A DNA stretch of 64,000 nt from Roseburia lenta (GTDB lineage: Bacteria; Bacillota; Clostridia; Lachnospirales; Lachnospiraceae), in the NCBI RefSeq assembly GCF_014287435.1, contig NZ_JACOPG010000002.1, forward strand, positions 434,001 to 498,000, read 5' to 3'. The notes beneath the pieces are model-generated. The model was given only the letters and a program-made list of their open reading frames with translations, searched no databases and had not been told where the DNA came from. This document shows, one piece after another, positions 1 to 8,350 of this stretch. Position 1 is the stretch's first letter. Each line of letters begins with the position of its first letter. Both the position numbers and the translations under genes were made by a program.

Positions 1-887
1 AAAGCAGACTTTGCCATAACCGTACTGTACGTTGCCGTACCTAATGAAGCAAGATAGAAACAACAGCAGGCGATGATCAAAAAGCGTAATTGCCTGTGTT
101 TGAATGCGAATTTTACAGCGGTCAGAATTCCGCCTTGAGCGTTTTGCTCGCACTCTTCCTTACTGCGTTGTTCGCGTTCTTCAATGGGAGTTTTTAAGTA
201 CTCTATTCTTTTTGTTAAAAACGCGTTTGTTTCCTTTGCAAAAAGCAACGCGAAAAACGCCATTACAAAACCGATAATTGCCGGAACTAAATATACAACG
301 TGCCAACGCTCGCTTACGTTTTGCATAAGCGTAGCCCTAAGCAACGGAACAAGCAACGTACCCAGTATCGCCACCGCTTTTACGATTGCGTAGTTACGGG
401 CGCGGGACTTTTCGTCGGAGCATTCCAGTATGTACACACATTGCATATCGTGCGACACCATAAAACTCATCAACGTGCTGCCTATCATGTAAACGTAGAT
501 ATCCTTAGATAAATACACAATAAACAGCCCTAACCCCATACATAACGTGTTAATAACCAAAAACGGCTTACGCCCGAATTTGTCCGCAAGGGGACGGTAG
601 AAAATAATAAGCACCGTTACCGGATAGGAAATAAAACCTATGGCGGAAAAGAGCGATAATCCCGCGCCGTATTCCATACCCATATTTTTTACGAAGAATT
701 CCGTAACTATATTCGCCTGAAACTGAATGGATATAGTAGACGCCATTTCGTCCGTTATGTAGATGAGCGCCAAAATCATAAACAAGTAAATCATATAAAA
801 CTTGTTGCTTCTTGCGCCTAACTGCTTTTCGCGGCGGATAAGTTCTTTGGCTTCGCGCGCCTGTAATCGTTCAACATTTTTTGCCAT
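1..887 (-). CDS. MFS transporter, N-terminal part (cut by window edge)
   Basis: Major facilitator superfamily permease, inner membrane; substrate unknown. Reading the minus strand from ATG at 887 gives MAKNVERLQAREAKEL, a charged cytoplasmic start, then hydrophobic segments and the MFS loop-2/3 signature RPLADKFGRKPF after the second segment. About 295 residues are present and the frame runs open through position 1, so the C-terminal half lies outside the window. The start is supported by GGAG ten bases upstream. It overlaps the end of the upstream TrmB gene by 17 bases, so the two are co-transcribed and probably coupled: the regulator likely controls this transporter, with a sugar as the plausible cargo. 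Codon choice (many GCG, ACG, CGC codons) differs from the rest of the window, suggesting transfer. Confidence 0.85.
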   Translation of the reverse strand, partial: MAKNVERLQAREAKELIRREKQLGARSNKFYMIYLFMILALIYITDEMASTISIQFQANIVTEFFVKNMGMEYGAGLSLFSAIGFISYPVTVLIIFYRPLADKFGRKPFLVINTLCMGLGLFIVYLSKDIYVYMIGSTLMSFMVSHDMQCVYILECSDEKSRARNYAIVKAVAILGTLLVPLLRATLMQNVSERWHVVYLVPAIIGFVMAFFALLFAKETNAFLTKRIEYLKTPIEEREQRSKEECEQNAQGGILTAVKFAFKHRQLRFLIIACCCFYLASLGTATYSTVMAKSA

Positions 888-1737
888 TTTGAGTTTTCTC
901 CTTTTGAAAATTGTAAACAAGAAAATTCTTGGTCATCTCGTCGGTAATGCCGTAGCGCTCCGCCAAATTGTGTATGGCTTGCAAAAAATCCGCACCGGAG
1001 CAACCCTTGGACAACAGGTTTTCTTTTTCGATAAGTTTATTCCAAAAAACATTCAAAACTATTTCGTCGGTGGCAAGAGAAACAACCGAATGATTGCGCG
1101 TATGCACGTAAACGTTGCGATCGCCCTCTTCGCCGACTAAGCACTCTCCGCCGTCGATTATGATTGTTGTTCTGCGGTAGGGAAACAGAGTTGAAACGTC
1201 GTTGATATTGTACGAATACACCGTTGCGCCGGCGACCGAAATACTTTCGAAGGTAAAAATATGCACCTTTACTCCGCGAGATATTGCGTTTTCGATATTA
1301 CTACGCAGCACTTCGAACGACTCCCGCCAAATGGACAGCGAAATTTCCGCTTGCGCGCTGTCGATAAGTTCCTTTGCCTTGGCAACGTATTTTTCTTCGC
1401 CCACTATATTCATTACGTAATCGACGTCGGCATTTTCCGTTGCGAGTTGTTGAAGTTCGCGTTCGGCGCAGGCAATATTCTTTTCGTTTTCTTCCTTAAT
1501 GCTGCGGATAAGGTCTTGATACTCGATAGGCTTATAAAAATTAGGTTCTCCGTCTATACGGATGACCGCGCCTTTTGCAATCAAACGATTGATGACCTCA
1601 TAAACCAACGAACGCGCAACGCCGGACAATTTGGCGATTTCGTAGCCGTTTAGCACTTTGTATTTTATCAACGTGCCGTATACTTTTGCCTCGTTAGATG
1701 AAAAACCGAGTTTTTCCAAAAATTCAAAACTTTTCAT
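871..1737 (-). CDS. TrmB-family transcriptional regulator
   Basis: Sugar-responsive regulator of the TrmB type, about 288 residues. Residues 1-70 form a winged helix with the typical TrmB text LGFSSNEAKVYGTLIKYKVL and GYEIAKLSGVARSLVYEVI; residues about 110-250 form the effector/phospholipase-D-like domain characteristic of the family. I place the start at ATG 1737 (MKSFEFLEKLG) rather than the ATG seven codons upstream, because the shorter form matches the usual N-terminus. A good promoter (TTGACA, 16-base spacer, TACAAT) sits just upstream. The stop overlaps the start of the MFS gene, the classic regulator-transporter pair. Codon use matches the MFS gene and not the rest of the window. Confidence 0.88.
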   Translation of the reverse strand: MKSFEFLEKLGFSSNEAKVYGTLIKYKVLNGYEIAKLSGVARSLVYEVINRLIAKGAVIRIDGEPNFYKPIEYQDLIRSIKEENEKNIACAERELQQLATENADVDYVMNIVGEEKYVAKAKELIDSAQAEISLSIWRESFEVLRSNIENAISRGVKVHIFTFESISVAGATVYSYNINDVSTLFPYRRTTIIIDGGECLVGEEGDRNVYVHTRNHSVVSLATDEIVLNVFWNKLIEKENLLSKGCSGADFLQAIHNLAERYGITDEMTKNFLVYNFQKEKTQNGKKC

Positions 1738-1759
1738 AGTAGTTATACCCCACACCACT

Positions 1760-1787
1760 ATTGTATTGCAGATCTTTCCGTTGTCAA
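1760..1787 (-). promoter_or_regulatory. Sigma-A promoter of the TrmB-MFS pair
   Basis: On the minus strand TTGACA (1787-1782), a 16-base spacer, then TACAAT (1765-1760). The -35 is perfect and the -10 matches 5 of 6. It ends 22 bases before the TrmB start, so the leader is short. Confidence 0.7.
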
Positions 1788-2125
1788 TACTCTTTTTAAA
1801 ATTATTGTTTCATCAATGCAATCCTCAACTATATGGAATGTCTCCAGATACTTATCCATTATTTCTAAATTGACCAGTACCAACTGATTTACCTTGTAAC
1901 AAGCTTTTGGTGCACGCAAAAAGGCATCAGCCAATTATGACCAATGCCTTATTCATTATCCTTTATTTGGTTTGTTCATCTATTAGCCAAAATCAATATT
2001 CTTCAAAAAATTATACTACAATCTCTTTTTTCTGAGTTTTGAGCATACGGAAATAACACTGCGAAGAAATTTGACCGATTTTTTCTAATTTATTCTTCAT
2101 AGCCATCGTTCCTTGGAATTTCTAA
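1766..2125. other. Gene-poor stretch with a weak stem-loop and a possible coding remnant
   Basis: No intact gene. On the minus strand 1921-1950 forms AAGGCAT, 16-base loop, ATGCCTT followed by TTT, which could be a weak terminator for the Fic remnant upstream. Also on minus, about 63 codons read open from near 1943 into the TrmB promoter (containing VNQLVLVNLEIMDKY) without a convincing start; I do not recognise it, and it may be chance. Confidence 0.3.
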
Positions 2126-2669
2126 TTACTTCTTGAATTTATATCTTCCTTTTCCGTGACCGGACACTGGTTCAATAATATCCGCCTGCGCCAAATTGGA
2201 AAGAAGTTTTGAAGCACCTGAACCTTTCAGTTCAAGAAGCTCCATAACTGCACTTCTTCCAAACACCTCATCAAAGCCAAACTTTTCAAAGAGTTTATGG
2301 ATATGTTCTGTCGTTTTTACCGAAAAATCGCTAGTTTTTTCGGAAAGCACACTCTCAACATCCACTTTTTGGTCTTGAATGTTCACTTTTTCATTCTCAA
2401 TATCCACTTCTTCATCTCCAATGTCCACTTTTTCTTCATTCAAAAGTCCACTTATATGAAGATTTCGATTATGAAGGTTCATTCTTCTCGTTCAAAAGCA
2501 GATTTCTGAGAAATGTTTCCAGATACTCTGTTGTTTCATGAATACCTTTTTGCAGATTCGTATAGTTTGCACGGACAAGTGCATTTCTAAAATACCACGC
2601 ATTTTCCGCAAATATATCATTAGTTGCAGAAAACCCCAGTGTCCTTAAATATTTAATGAAGAATAACAA
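2126..2669 (-). pseudogene. Fic-family protein remnant, frameshifted C-terminal part
   Basis: Two overlapping minus frames are pieces of one Fic (AMPylase) protein tail. The upstream piece (2669-2469) contains TNDIFAENAWYFRNALVR and NLLLNEKNE, typical of the region after the catalytic Fic core. The downstream piece (2482-2126) continues with LHNRNLHISGLL and ends in a winged-helix module (FGRSAVMELLELKGSGASK). The frames join at NEKNE/LHNRN if one base is removed near 2472, so an inserted C has broken the gene. The catalytic HPFxxGNGR motif and everything before it are absent, because a stop precedes 2669. The linker holds four tandem seven-residue VDI repeats. This is a dead fragment. Confidence 0.7.
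2361..2444. repeat. 21-bp tandem repeat, four units
   Basis: Units begin at 2361, 2382, 2403 and 2424, exactly 21 bases apart, each starting with a TCCACTT-like core. On minus they encode EKVDIGD, EEVDIEN, EKVNIQD, QKVDVES, a heptad linker inside the Fic remnant. Confidence 0.8.
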
Positions 2670-2672
2670 GTT

Positions 2673-2940
2673 TTATAACTTTCTGCTCTCTTTCCATTTG
2701 TCAGAAGCCTCTAACGGAATTTCTGCAACGAACTTTTCTGGTTCTGTCATCACGCGGAATAAACCGGAAGCGCCCCGCGTCACAACCTTTACATTTGTTT
2801 TTCCACAAAATTTGCTCCTAAAATGCTCTGTGGTTCTTCCTGCCTGATTTCTTCCACTGTTTTGTTAAAAATCCTGCTCATGATACCCGGCATGATTTTT
2901 CTCATCACCGGTGCATGCGTATCCATTACAAATTCCCACC
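2673..2940 (-). pseudogene. Unidentified gene remnant, C-terminal pieces in two frames
   Basis: Minus strand. One frame reads MRKIMPGIMSRIFNKTVEEI and stops at 2790; a second overlapping frame reads VKVVTRGASGLFRVMTEP and ends in SDKWKESRKL with a stop at 2673. Both read like natural protein, and a one-base shift near 2800 would join them, so they look like one broken C-terminus. I do not recognise the family. Its upstream end abuts the glycosidase remnant at about 2930-2940, and its downstream end abuts the Fic remnant. Confidence 0.4.
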
Positions 2941-3049
2941 CTCCTTATCATGGCTGCCATAAATATAAACTCTATTACCAAACACATGTGGTTCCCCATC
3001 CGGGATGTAAGTGTCTAATGGAAGATATGGATTAAATACCTGTTTATTC
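2926..3049 (-). pseudogene. Glycoside hydrolase family 43-like N-terminal remnant
   Basis: The minus frame reads KQVFNPYLPLDTYIPDGEP then HVFGNRVYIYGSHDKEGG and a stop at 2926, about 40 residues. This is the typical opening of bacterial GH43-type arabinosidases/xylosidases, including the first blade aspartate region. The native start has been lost: the codon before KQV is AAT where ATG is expected, although a GGAAAGAGG ribosome site remains upstream. The reading frame is cut after GSHDKEGG, where unrelated sequence begins, so this is a deletion scar. Confidence 0.6.
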
Positions 3050-3063
3050 TTTTGCCTCTTTCC

Positions 3064-3852
3064 TTACTCAAATTGTGCATAAAGTCCTTCCTCAATCTTC
3101 GGCGTCCACCATTTGAGGTAGCCTGCTTTGGTAGGATGAATAGGGTCTGCCATATACAGTGCATAATCTGTTTTGGATACCTGATTCATTTCTTCATCAT
3201 CCCATAAATTAATGACGCCGATGCCCCATTTTTCCTGAAGTTCCAATAGCCTTGTTACCATGCGCTGATATGCTTCGCTCTCATACTTTGTTCCCGTATA
3301 AAATACGATCGGACAGTTCCACGTCTCCTTTGCATAAGCGATGATGTATTCCATCGCGCCGGTTATCGTCTTTGTATCATAATCCGAAATGTCATCAGAA
3401 TCACTTATTTTTCCAAGTTCCTTTCCCTGTGATGCATCATTGGTAGACAACTGGCAGACCAAGAGGTCAACTTGCATATTCGGATCTAATTTTTTCAATC
3501 TGGTAATGTAGGAATCTACGCCCTCTTCCACAAGTGTTGTACCGGAAACAGCCTCTTTTACCACCGTGCATTGATTTCTCTGTCCGATATAATCGACAAA
3601 AGAAACGTCACCGGAAGCTGCTCCCTTGGTAACAGAAGAGCCAAGAAAGCAAATCGTCTTTCCCTGCAGCACGCTGTTTTCTACGGTTCCTGCATATTCT
3701 AAATCGTATTCCGTGGCATTGCCAGGCAACTTACTTGTCTTTATATTATGCAAAAAGTCAAACGGTCCCCAACTCCACTGGAAACCACAAAAGGCAATCC
3801 AACCAACAAGAAGCAGTACAATTGTCAAAATAACACACTTTTTTTTCTTCAT
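3064..3852 (-). CDS. SGNH/GDSL-type hydrolase, membrane-anchored
   Basis: 262-residue extracytoplasmic esterase-like protein. Residues 7-27 form a signal anchor (VILTIVLLLVGWIAFCGF). The SGNH blocks are visible: block I FLGSSVTKGAA (nucleophile Ser), a block III asparagine in QLSTNDASQ, and block V DPIHPTKAGY with the Asp-x-x-His pair. The fold is used for deacetylation of surface polysaccharides or lipids; the actual substrate cannot be read. It stands alone on minus, with a direct-repeat array and a palindrome upstream (3911-3977) that look regulatory. Confidence 0.85.
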   Translation of the reverse strand: MKKKKCVILTIVLLLVGWIAFCGFQWSWGPFDFLHNIKTSKLPGNATEYDLEYAGTVENSVLQGKTICFLGSSVTKGAASGDVSFVDYIGQRNQCTVVKEAVSGTTLVEEGVDSYITRLKKLDPNMQVDLLVCQLSTNDASQGKELGKISDSDDISDYDTKTITGAMEYIIAYAKETWNCPIVFYTGTKYESEAYQRMVTRLLELQEKWGIGVINLWDDEEMNQVSKTDYALYMADPIHPTKAGYLKWWTPKIEEGLYAQFE

Positions 3853-3910
3853 CTTCTATTCCTCCAGCAACTTTGCCTCCAAATTGATATTTTGTGGCAT
3901 AAACTCTTTT

Positions 3911-3977
3911 TGATAATCCCAGTTTATCACCGATTTGTTTATACGTATTGTAATTTTAAACATCTTATTGTAATTTT
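3911..3977 (-). promoter_or_regulatory. Palindrome and 12-bp direct repeats upstream of the SGNH gene
   Basis: TATTGTAATTTT occurs at 3946-3957 and again, identical, at 3966-3977 (period 20). TGATAA and TTATCA (3911-3916, 3924-3929) form a perfect inverted repeat with a 7-base centre nearer the gene. These are candidate binding sites; the regulator is unknown. Confidence 0.5.
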
Positions 3978-4006
3978 GTTTTATTATAAATATTAATAGA
4001 GTCGTA

Positions 4007-4033
4007 CTAGTCGTGAAGACCGCTTAAAATCAT
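4007..4033 (-). other. Eight-codon micro-ORF with a strong ribosome site
   Basis: On minus AAGGAGAACGC precedes ATG, and the frame reads MILSGLHD then TAG. It is either the start of a lost gene or a leader peptide ahead of the SGNH gene, about 155 bases upstream of it. A perfect 8-bp hairpin (ATGTAAAA, TTTC, TTTTACAT; 4055-4074) lies just before it. Confidence 0.25.
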
Positions 4034-4092
4034 GCGTTCTCCTTAGATAAATGCATGTAAAATTTCTTTTACATAGCTTAATTGCGGTCTAT

Positions 4093-5469
4093 TTAGCTTG
4101 TTTCCTGACTACTCAGGAAACATATTTCTACCCTCGCCCCACCTGTATTTTCAGAACTTGAAAGTTTAATCCCTCCGCCATATTTTTCAGCCACAGTTTT
4201 TGCGAAAAAAAGCCCAATCCCATAATGGGCTTCGCCATTTCTACTTGTGTCATCCATAAAAAACTGCTCTGTGCCATGCAATAATGCTTCTTTTGTAAAT
4301 CCTGATCCGCTATCCTCCACAATGAATGTCAGCCGGTCATCCTGCTCCTTTGCGTCAATATAAATGATTCCATTTTCTTTTGTATGCTCCACTGCATTCT
4401 GAATCACATTCATTACGGCTCGGAACATTGGATCATAAGCAATCGTTACCTTTTTATCACTTTGTTCCGCCTTCCAATCTATCTTCTGGTGATAGATTTC
4501 TACCAGTCCGAGTGCCTGTTCCTTTATATCTGCGAAAAAATCTTCTAACCTCACCGTTGTATAGGTAACATCACTGCAATTCCATGATTTTGTGACATCT
4601 ATCAACTGTTTTACATAACTTTGTATCTGTGTTGTGCCGTTCAAAACATAAGTGATATTTTTCTTCTGTTCTGTGGTCAGTTCAGTCTCTGAAAGTAGTT
4701 CTGCATTTCCCCTTACAATCGTAAGAGGTGTTTTAATATCATGCGCCAAAGCAGACATCTGCTGTTTCTTTTCCTGCTCTGTTTTCCACTGCTTTTCTAA
4801 AGATTCTCGCAATGCATCTCGCATATCATCGATTGCCGATAAACAGTCATCAAACTCTTTGATACCGGAACAGGATGTCTCATATTCCAGATTTTGATCC
4901 TTTATTTGTCCGATTGCGTCTAATACAGGCTGCATCTGCTTTTTGATTCTTTTTCCAAAACGTATGGACGGAATGATGATAATCGCTACCGCTCCAATCA
5001 CAGACATAATACTCATCACATTCTGTGGTTCTATAAAATGCTCCCTCAAAAAAGCTGAATGATATTGAGGTGTCAGGCGATATTGCAATACAACATATTC
5101 ATTTTCCCTTACAATTACTTTATAAAAATATTTCCCGGATGCGTTTCCGTACTTTGCAACATTCCATGCTATCTGTTCGTATTGTTCTGACAGATCTCCA
5201 CCTATTTTCTCTCCATTCTCTGAAAAGAGTACATAATCACAAAGTGCGGGAATCATCTCAGCAGTCACTTTATCTGCACGTAGAATCGTATCATATGCTT
5301 CATTAATCTTTTGCTCTGCATAATTTGCCGGATAAATACAGCCCACACTAATCAAAAGGCACAGCAGCAGATAAGCAACAATCACCAAACCAACTAATGA
5401 TCCAAGCATGACCAGTACATATCTCATAAAAATCCTGCTGAGTGCATTGCTTCTCTTTACTCTTCCCAT
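4093..5469 (-). CDS. Sensor histidine kinase of a peptide-antibiotic sensing system
   Basis: 458-residue membrane kinase. Two membrane segments (about 18-45 and 151-171) enclose an extracytoplasmic sensor loop of roughly 105 residues. HAMP-like linker about 172-225. The H-box is LAHDIKTPLTIVRG with phospho-acceptor His 243; N-box NVIQNAVEHT (Asn 358); G1 VEDSGSGF; G2 HYGIGLFFAK. Together with the response regulator, which it overlaps by 13 bases, and the LanFEG-like transporter upstream, the layout matches lantibiotic or cationic-peptide resistance systems such as CprABC-CprK-CprR of clostridia. It probably senses a peptide antibiotic directly or through the transporter. Confidence 0.9.
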   Translation of the reverse strand: MGRVKRSNALSRIFMRYVLVMLGSLVGLVIVAYLLLCLLISVGCIYPANYAEQKINEAYDTILRADKVTAEMIPALCDYVLFSENGEKIGGDLSEQYEQIAWNVAKYGNASGKYFYKVIVRENEYVVLQYRLTPQYHSAFLREHFIEPQNVMSIMSVIGAVAIIIIPSIRFGKRIKKQMQPVLDAIGQIKDQNLEYETSCSGIKEFDDCLSAIDDMRDALRESLEKQWKTEQEKKQQMSALAHDIKTPLTIVRGNAELLSETELTTEQKKNITYVLNGTTQIQSYVKQLIDVTKSWNCSDVTYTTVRLEDFFADIKEQALGLVEIYHQKIDWKAEQSDKKVTIAYDPMFRAVMNVIQNAVEHTKENGIIYIDAKEQDDRLTFIVEDSGSGFTKEALLHGTEQFFMDDTSRNGEAHYGIGLFFAKTVAEKYGGGIKLSSSENTGGARVEICFLSSQETS

Positions 5470-6119
5470 TTATATCCAATCCCCCAGACTGTTTTTATCG
5501 GCATATAATCATAATCCGCAAATTTTGCTCTTATATTTTTGATATGCGTGATTATAGTACTGTCATTACTCTCATTGTCAAAGCCAAAGACCGCTTCCAA
5601 AATCTGTTCCTTCGAGAAAACCTGTCCTCTGTTTTTAGCCAGAAATTCACAGATTTCGTACTCTGCTTTCGTAAACGGAAGTTCTTTATCATCCATCAAC
5701 AGTTTCTTTTGAGACATCTGAATGCAGACTCTCCCTAAAACCATCCGGACAGAATGTTCCCTGTGCTCTCTTCTAAGATGTGCATTGATCCTTGCCCGAA
5801 GTTCCATCACTCCAAATGGCTTTGAAATATAATCATCTGCTCCTAAAGAAAGTCCGTTTACCAGACTGTTTTCCTCCGTTTTTGCCGTAAGAAACAAAAT
5901 CGGACAATCCACAAGTATCCTAATTTTTTTGCATAATTCGAAGCCATCCATTCCAGGCATCATAATGTCCAGTAAAATCAGGTCATAACGATGTAATTCT
6001 TCCATATTAATTTTTAGTGGATTACTTACTTTGGTAACCAGATGTCCATCCTTATTCAAAATGCTTTCTATCATTTCCAAAATTGCCGGTTCATCATCAA
6101 CTACCAGTATTTTTGCCAT
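5457..6119 (-). CDS. OmpR-family response regulator
   Basis: 220-residue DNA-binding response regulator. The receiver domain shows the acidic pair VVDDEP, phospho-acceptor Asp 51 (LILLDIMMPG) and the conserved Lys in LFLTAKTEEN; the C-terminal winged helix ends VWGIGYKWE. I use ATG 6119 (MAKILVVDDEP), which has GGGGG eight bases upstream, rather than an upstream in-frame ATG inside the permease gene. Its stop overlaps the kinase start. It lies 14 bases after the permease stop, so transporter, regulator and kinase form one operon. A TCT-N8-TCT box ahead of the operon is the likely target. Confidence 0.92.
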   Translation of the reverse strand: MAKILVVDDEPAILEMIESILNKDGHLVTKVSNPLKINMEELHRYDLILLDIMMPGMDGFELCKKIRILVDCPILFLTAKTEENSLVNGLSLGADDYISKPFGVMELRARINAHLRREHREHSVRMVLGRVCIQMSQKKLLMDDKELPFTKAEYEICEFLAKNRGQVFSKEQILEAVFGFDNESNDSTIITHIKNIRAKFADYDYMPIKTVWGIGYKWEE

Positions 6120-6133
6120 AGTTTCCCCCGATT

Positions 6134-6874
6134 CTATTCCGATATTCTGTTTCCTTCCCAGTGGTTTACCCACCAAAAATAGTATACCATACTAATCCCT
6201 GTAAATATTAAGCAACCTGGTATGAATGACAACCATTCACCTACACTAGTTTCTTCCAATACAGATTGCAGATAAGTATATGGTACTCTACCCGTCCAGC
6301 AGACAAATACATATTTCCACACATAATCTCCAAGTCCGGTAAGCATCAATGCACTAATTAGTCCTGATATAATCCCTGCTCCAATGGATACCCCTTTTCC
6401 AAACTGAAAAGCCAGAATCAGCTGCCACAGATAAAGTGGAACACTGCTTCCCCACAGCAGCAATGCTGCAAATATACATCCTTTCATGATTTCGATATCG
6501 CTTGATGCGATTCTTCCAAATCCAATTCCGAATATGATTGCTGTCAATAGGATAGAGCACAGACACAAAACCAGTAGCATCAACAGTTTCGATAAAAATG
6601 CTGCAGGTTTATCCGGTAAAGACAACAGATTTTGAAAATCACCTGCATTTTGTTCCTGTTCCATCACACTTGCTGTAAAAATTCCAATAAGTACCGGAAG
6701 TCCTGCTCCTATTGCCTGATAAAATGCAATCACTTTCATATTTTCATTCCATGGTGAAAAAAAGTAATATATTAAAAATATAACGCTGGTTATAATCGGA
6801 ATCAGTAAGTGTGCCAGAATCACAGATGTTCCTTTCATCTTTCGCAAGTCTGCATTAAGAGATCTTCCAATCAT
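6134..6874 (-). CDS. Lantibiotic-immunity-type ABC permease (MutG/LanG-like)
   Basis: 246-residue integral membrane protein with six hydrophobic segments, typical of ABC-2 permeases of the LanE/LanG (SpaE/SpaG, CprB/CprC) families. A conserved feature is the stretch TASVMEQEQNAGDFQNLL after segment 2, seen in this family. It forms the second membrane half of a peptide efflux transporter that expels bacteriocins from the membrane. It is separated by one base from the upstream permease. No lantibiotic precursor or modification gene is nearby, so the role is probably resistance and not self-immunity. Confidence 0.85.
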   Translation of the reverse strand: MIGRSLNADLRKMKGTSVILAHLLIPIITSVIFLIYYFFSPWNENMKVIAFYQAIGAGLPVLIGIFTASVMEQEQNAGDFQNLLSLPDKPAAFLSKLLMLLVLCLCSILLTAIIFGIGFGRIASSDIEIMKGCIFAALLLWGSSVPLYLWQLILAFQFGKGVSIGAGIISGLISALMLTGLGDYVWKYVFVCWTGRVPYTYLQSVLEETSVGEWLSFIPGCLIFTGISMVYYFWWVNHWEGNRISE

Positions 6875-6875
6875 C

Positions 6876-7616
6876 TTATTTCACCTCTCTTCTTTCAAAC
6901 CATTTCAAAAACAGAACCGTTACAAAAACAAACCAGATGATTGAGAGACACATTCCCGGAACAATGACTCCCGTATCCAAAAGAGGATTCCCTGCTTCTG
7001 CGGCAAGTCCATTTGGTAAAACATGAAGCAACGGGCACATCATTCGCATAGGGATTGCAGAAACAAGTACATACCAGATTCTGGTTTGTGATATTACCAC
7101 ACCGCTGACGGTAATAAACAGGCAGACGAACAGGTTTACAATCATTCCAAATCGTTCACTTAAAAATAAAGCTACCGGAATCTCCCATAACTCAGAAACC
7201 GTCAGAAACAATACTGCAATCAACGCTCCTCCAACTGGAACATGTGTCGTTAGAAGAAAGCCTCCAAGCGTTGCTCCTGCAAACACAATCACATTAGAAA
7301 ACAAAATCATGTACCCAATATAAATAATTTTCCCCAGCAACAATTTTCTTCTGTCTGTGGGAATAGTCATTAAATGATAGTATTTTATCTTTTTCTCCTG
7401 CGCCACAGAAAGATAACAAAATAGAGCAATCATCCCCGGCAGCAAAAGTGTATACCACCAGTTCCAAACACTTTCTGCATAAGCATTTGTCATCCCAAGA
7501 GTAAATATAAATGCCATGACAAATGTAAGAAGAGGAAATCCCCAGATAAACTTTTTTCGCATGGTTCTTTTGGCTTTTTGATGTTCTGCTTTTATAATAT
7601 TAACCATGGATTTCAC
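6876..7616 (-). CDS. Lantibiotic-immunity-type ABC permease (MutE/LanE-like)
   Basis: 246-residue ABC-2 permease, six membrane segments, paralogous in layout to the next gene. The N-terminus (MVNIIKAEHQKAKRTMRKKF) shows the interfacial helix EHQKAKRT that is conserved in LanE/LanG permeases. It overlaps the 3' end of the ATPase gene by 17 bases, indicating coupled translation. The start could be ATG 7616 or ATG 7607. It partners the ATPase and the second permease in one exporter. Confidence 0.85.
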   Translation of the reverse strand: MKSMVNIIKAEHQKAKRTMRKKFIWGFPLLTFVMAFIFTLGMTNAYAESVWNWWYTLLLPGMIALFCYLSVAQEKKIKYYHLMTIPTDRRKLLLGKIIYIGYMILFSNVIVFAGATLGGFLLTTHVPVGGALIAVLFLTVSELWEIPVALFLSERFGMIVNLFVCLFITVSGVVISQTRIWYVLVSAIPMRMMCPLLHVLPNGLAAEAGNPLLDTGVIVPGMCLSIIWFVFVTVLFLKWFERREVK

Positions 7617-8313
7617 CTGCTTTCTGGTTTTTTCTTACCACATTCATAAACAAATCTTCAAGATTATCTCCCTGCTTTAATGCTCCTTCGTATCCTAAGA
7701 TTCCACCTGAAATAATCCCGACTTTATCTGCAAGTAACTGTACCTCTGAGAGAATATGACTGGAGAGAATTACAGTGATTCCCTGTTCCGGAAAAGACCG
7801 GATCAACTCTCGTAATTCCTCGATGCCTATTGGATCTAATCCATTCGTAGGTTCATCCAATATCAAAAGTTCCGGTTCTCCAAGCAATGCCATTGCAATG
7901 CCTAGTCTTTGCTTCATCCCCAAAGAAAACTGTCCTGCTTTCTTCTTTCCGGTGTTTGTGAGTGATACAATCTGCAAGACCTCATCAATTCTGTTTTCAT
8001 CTGTACCAAGCAATAATTGTCTTACCTTCAAATTCTCTCTGGCGGAAAGATTTTCATAAATAGGCGGATTTTCAATTAACGCTCCTATTTTTGATAAATC
8101 TTTCCTATCCCAAAGTTTTCCATCAAAGTAAATCTTTCCTGCAGTTGGTTTCATCATACCGGTCAACATTTTCAATGTGGTAGATTTTCCCGCACCATTC
8201 GGTCCAAGCAGTCCATAAATCTGTCCCTTTTCGATATTAAGCGAAACATTATTTACCGCTTTCTGTTTTCTAAAATATTTACATAGATTTTGTGTCTGCA
8301 ACATCATTTCCAT
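7600..8313 (-). CDS. ABC transporter ATP-binding protein (LanF/BcrA/CprA-like)
   Basis: 237-residue cytoplasmic ATPase of the bacitracin/lantibiotic export family. Walker A GLLGPNGAGKSTT, signature FSLGMKQRLGIA, Walker B LLILDEPTNGLDP, switch His in VILSSHILSE. The variant signature LGMKQRL is typical of the BcrA/LanF group. It is the first gene of the operon ATPase-permease-permease-regulator-kinase. The start at 8313 has AAGGAAGG upstream; a second ATG (MMLQTQNLC) lies two codons on. Induction by the encoded two-component system is expected. Confidence 0.92.
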   Translation of the reverse strand: MEMMLQTQNLCKYFRKQKAVNNVSLNIEKGQIYGLLGPNGAGKSTTLKMLTGMMKPTAGKIYFDGKLWDRKDLSKIGALIENPPIYENLSARENLKVRQLLLGTDENRIDEVLQIVSLTNTGKKKAGQFSLGMKQRLGIAMALLGEPELLILDEPTNGLDPIGIEELRELIRSFPEQGITVILSSHILSEVQLLADKVGIISGGILGYEGALKQGDNLEDLFMNVVRKNQKAGEIHG

Positions 8314-8350
8314 CTTTACTATCCTTCCTTCTATATTTCATTTCTCACTG

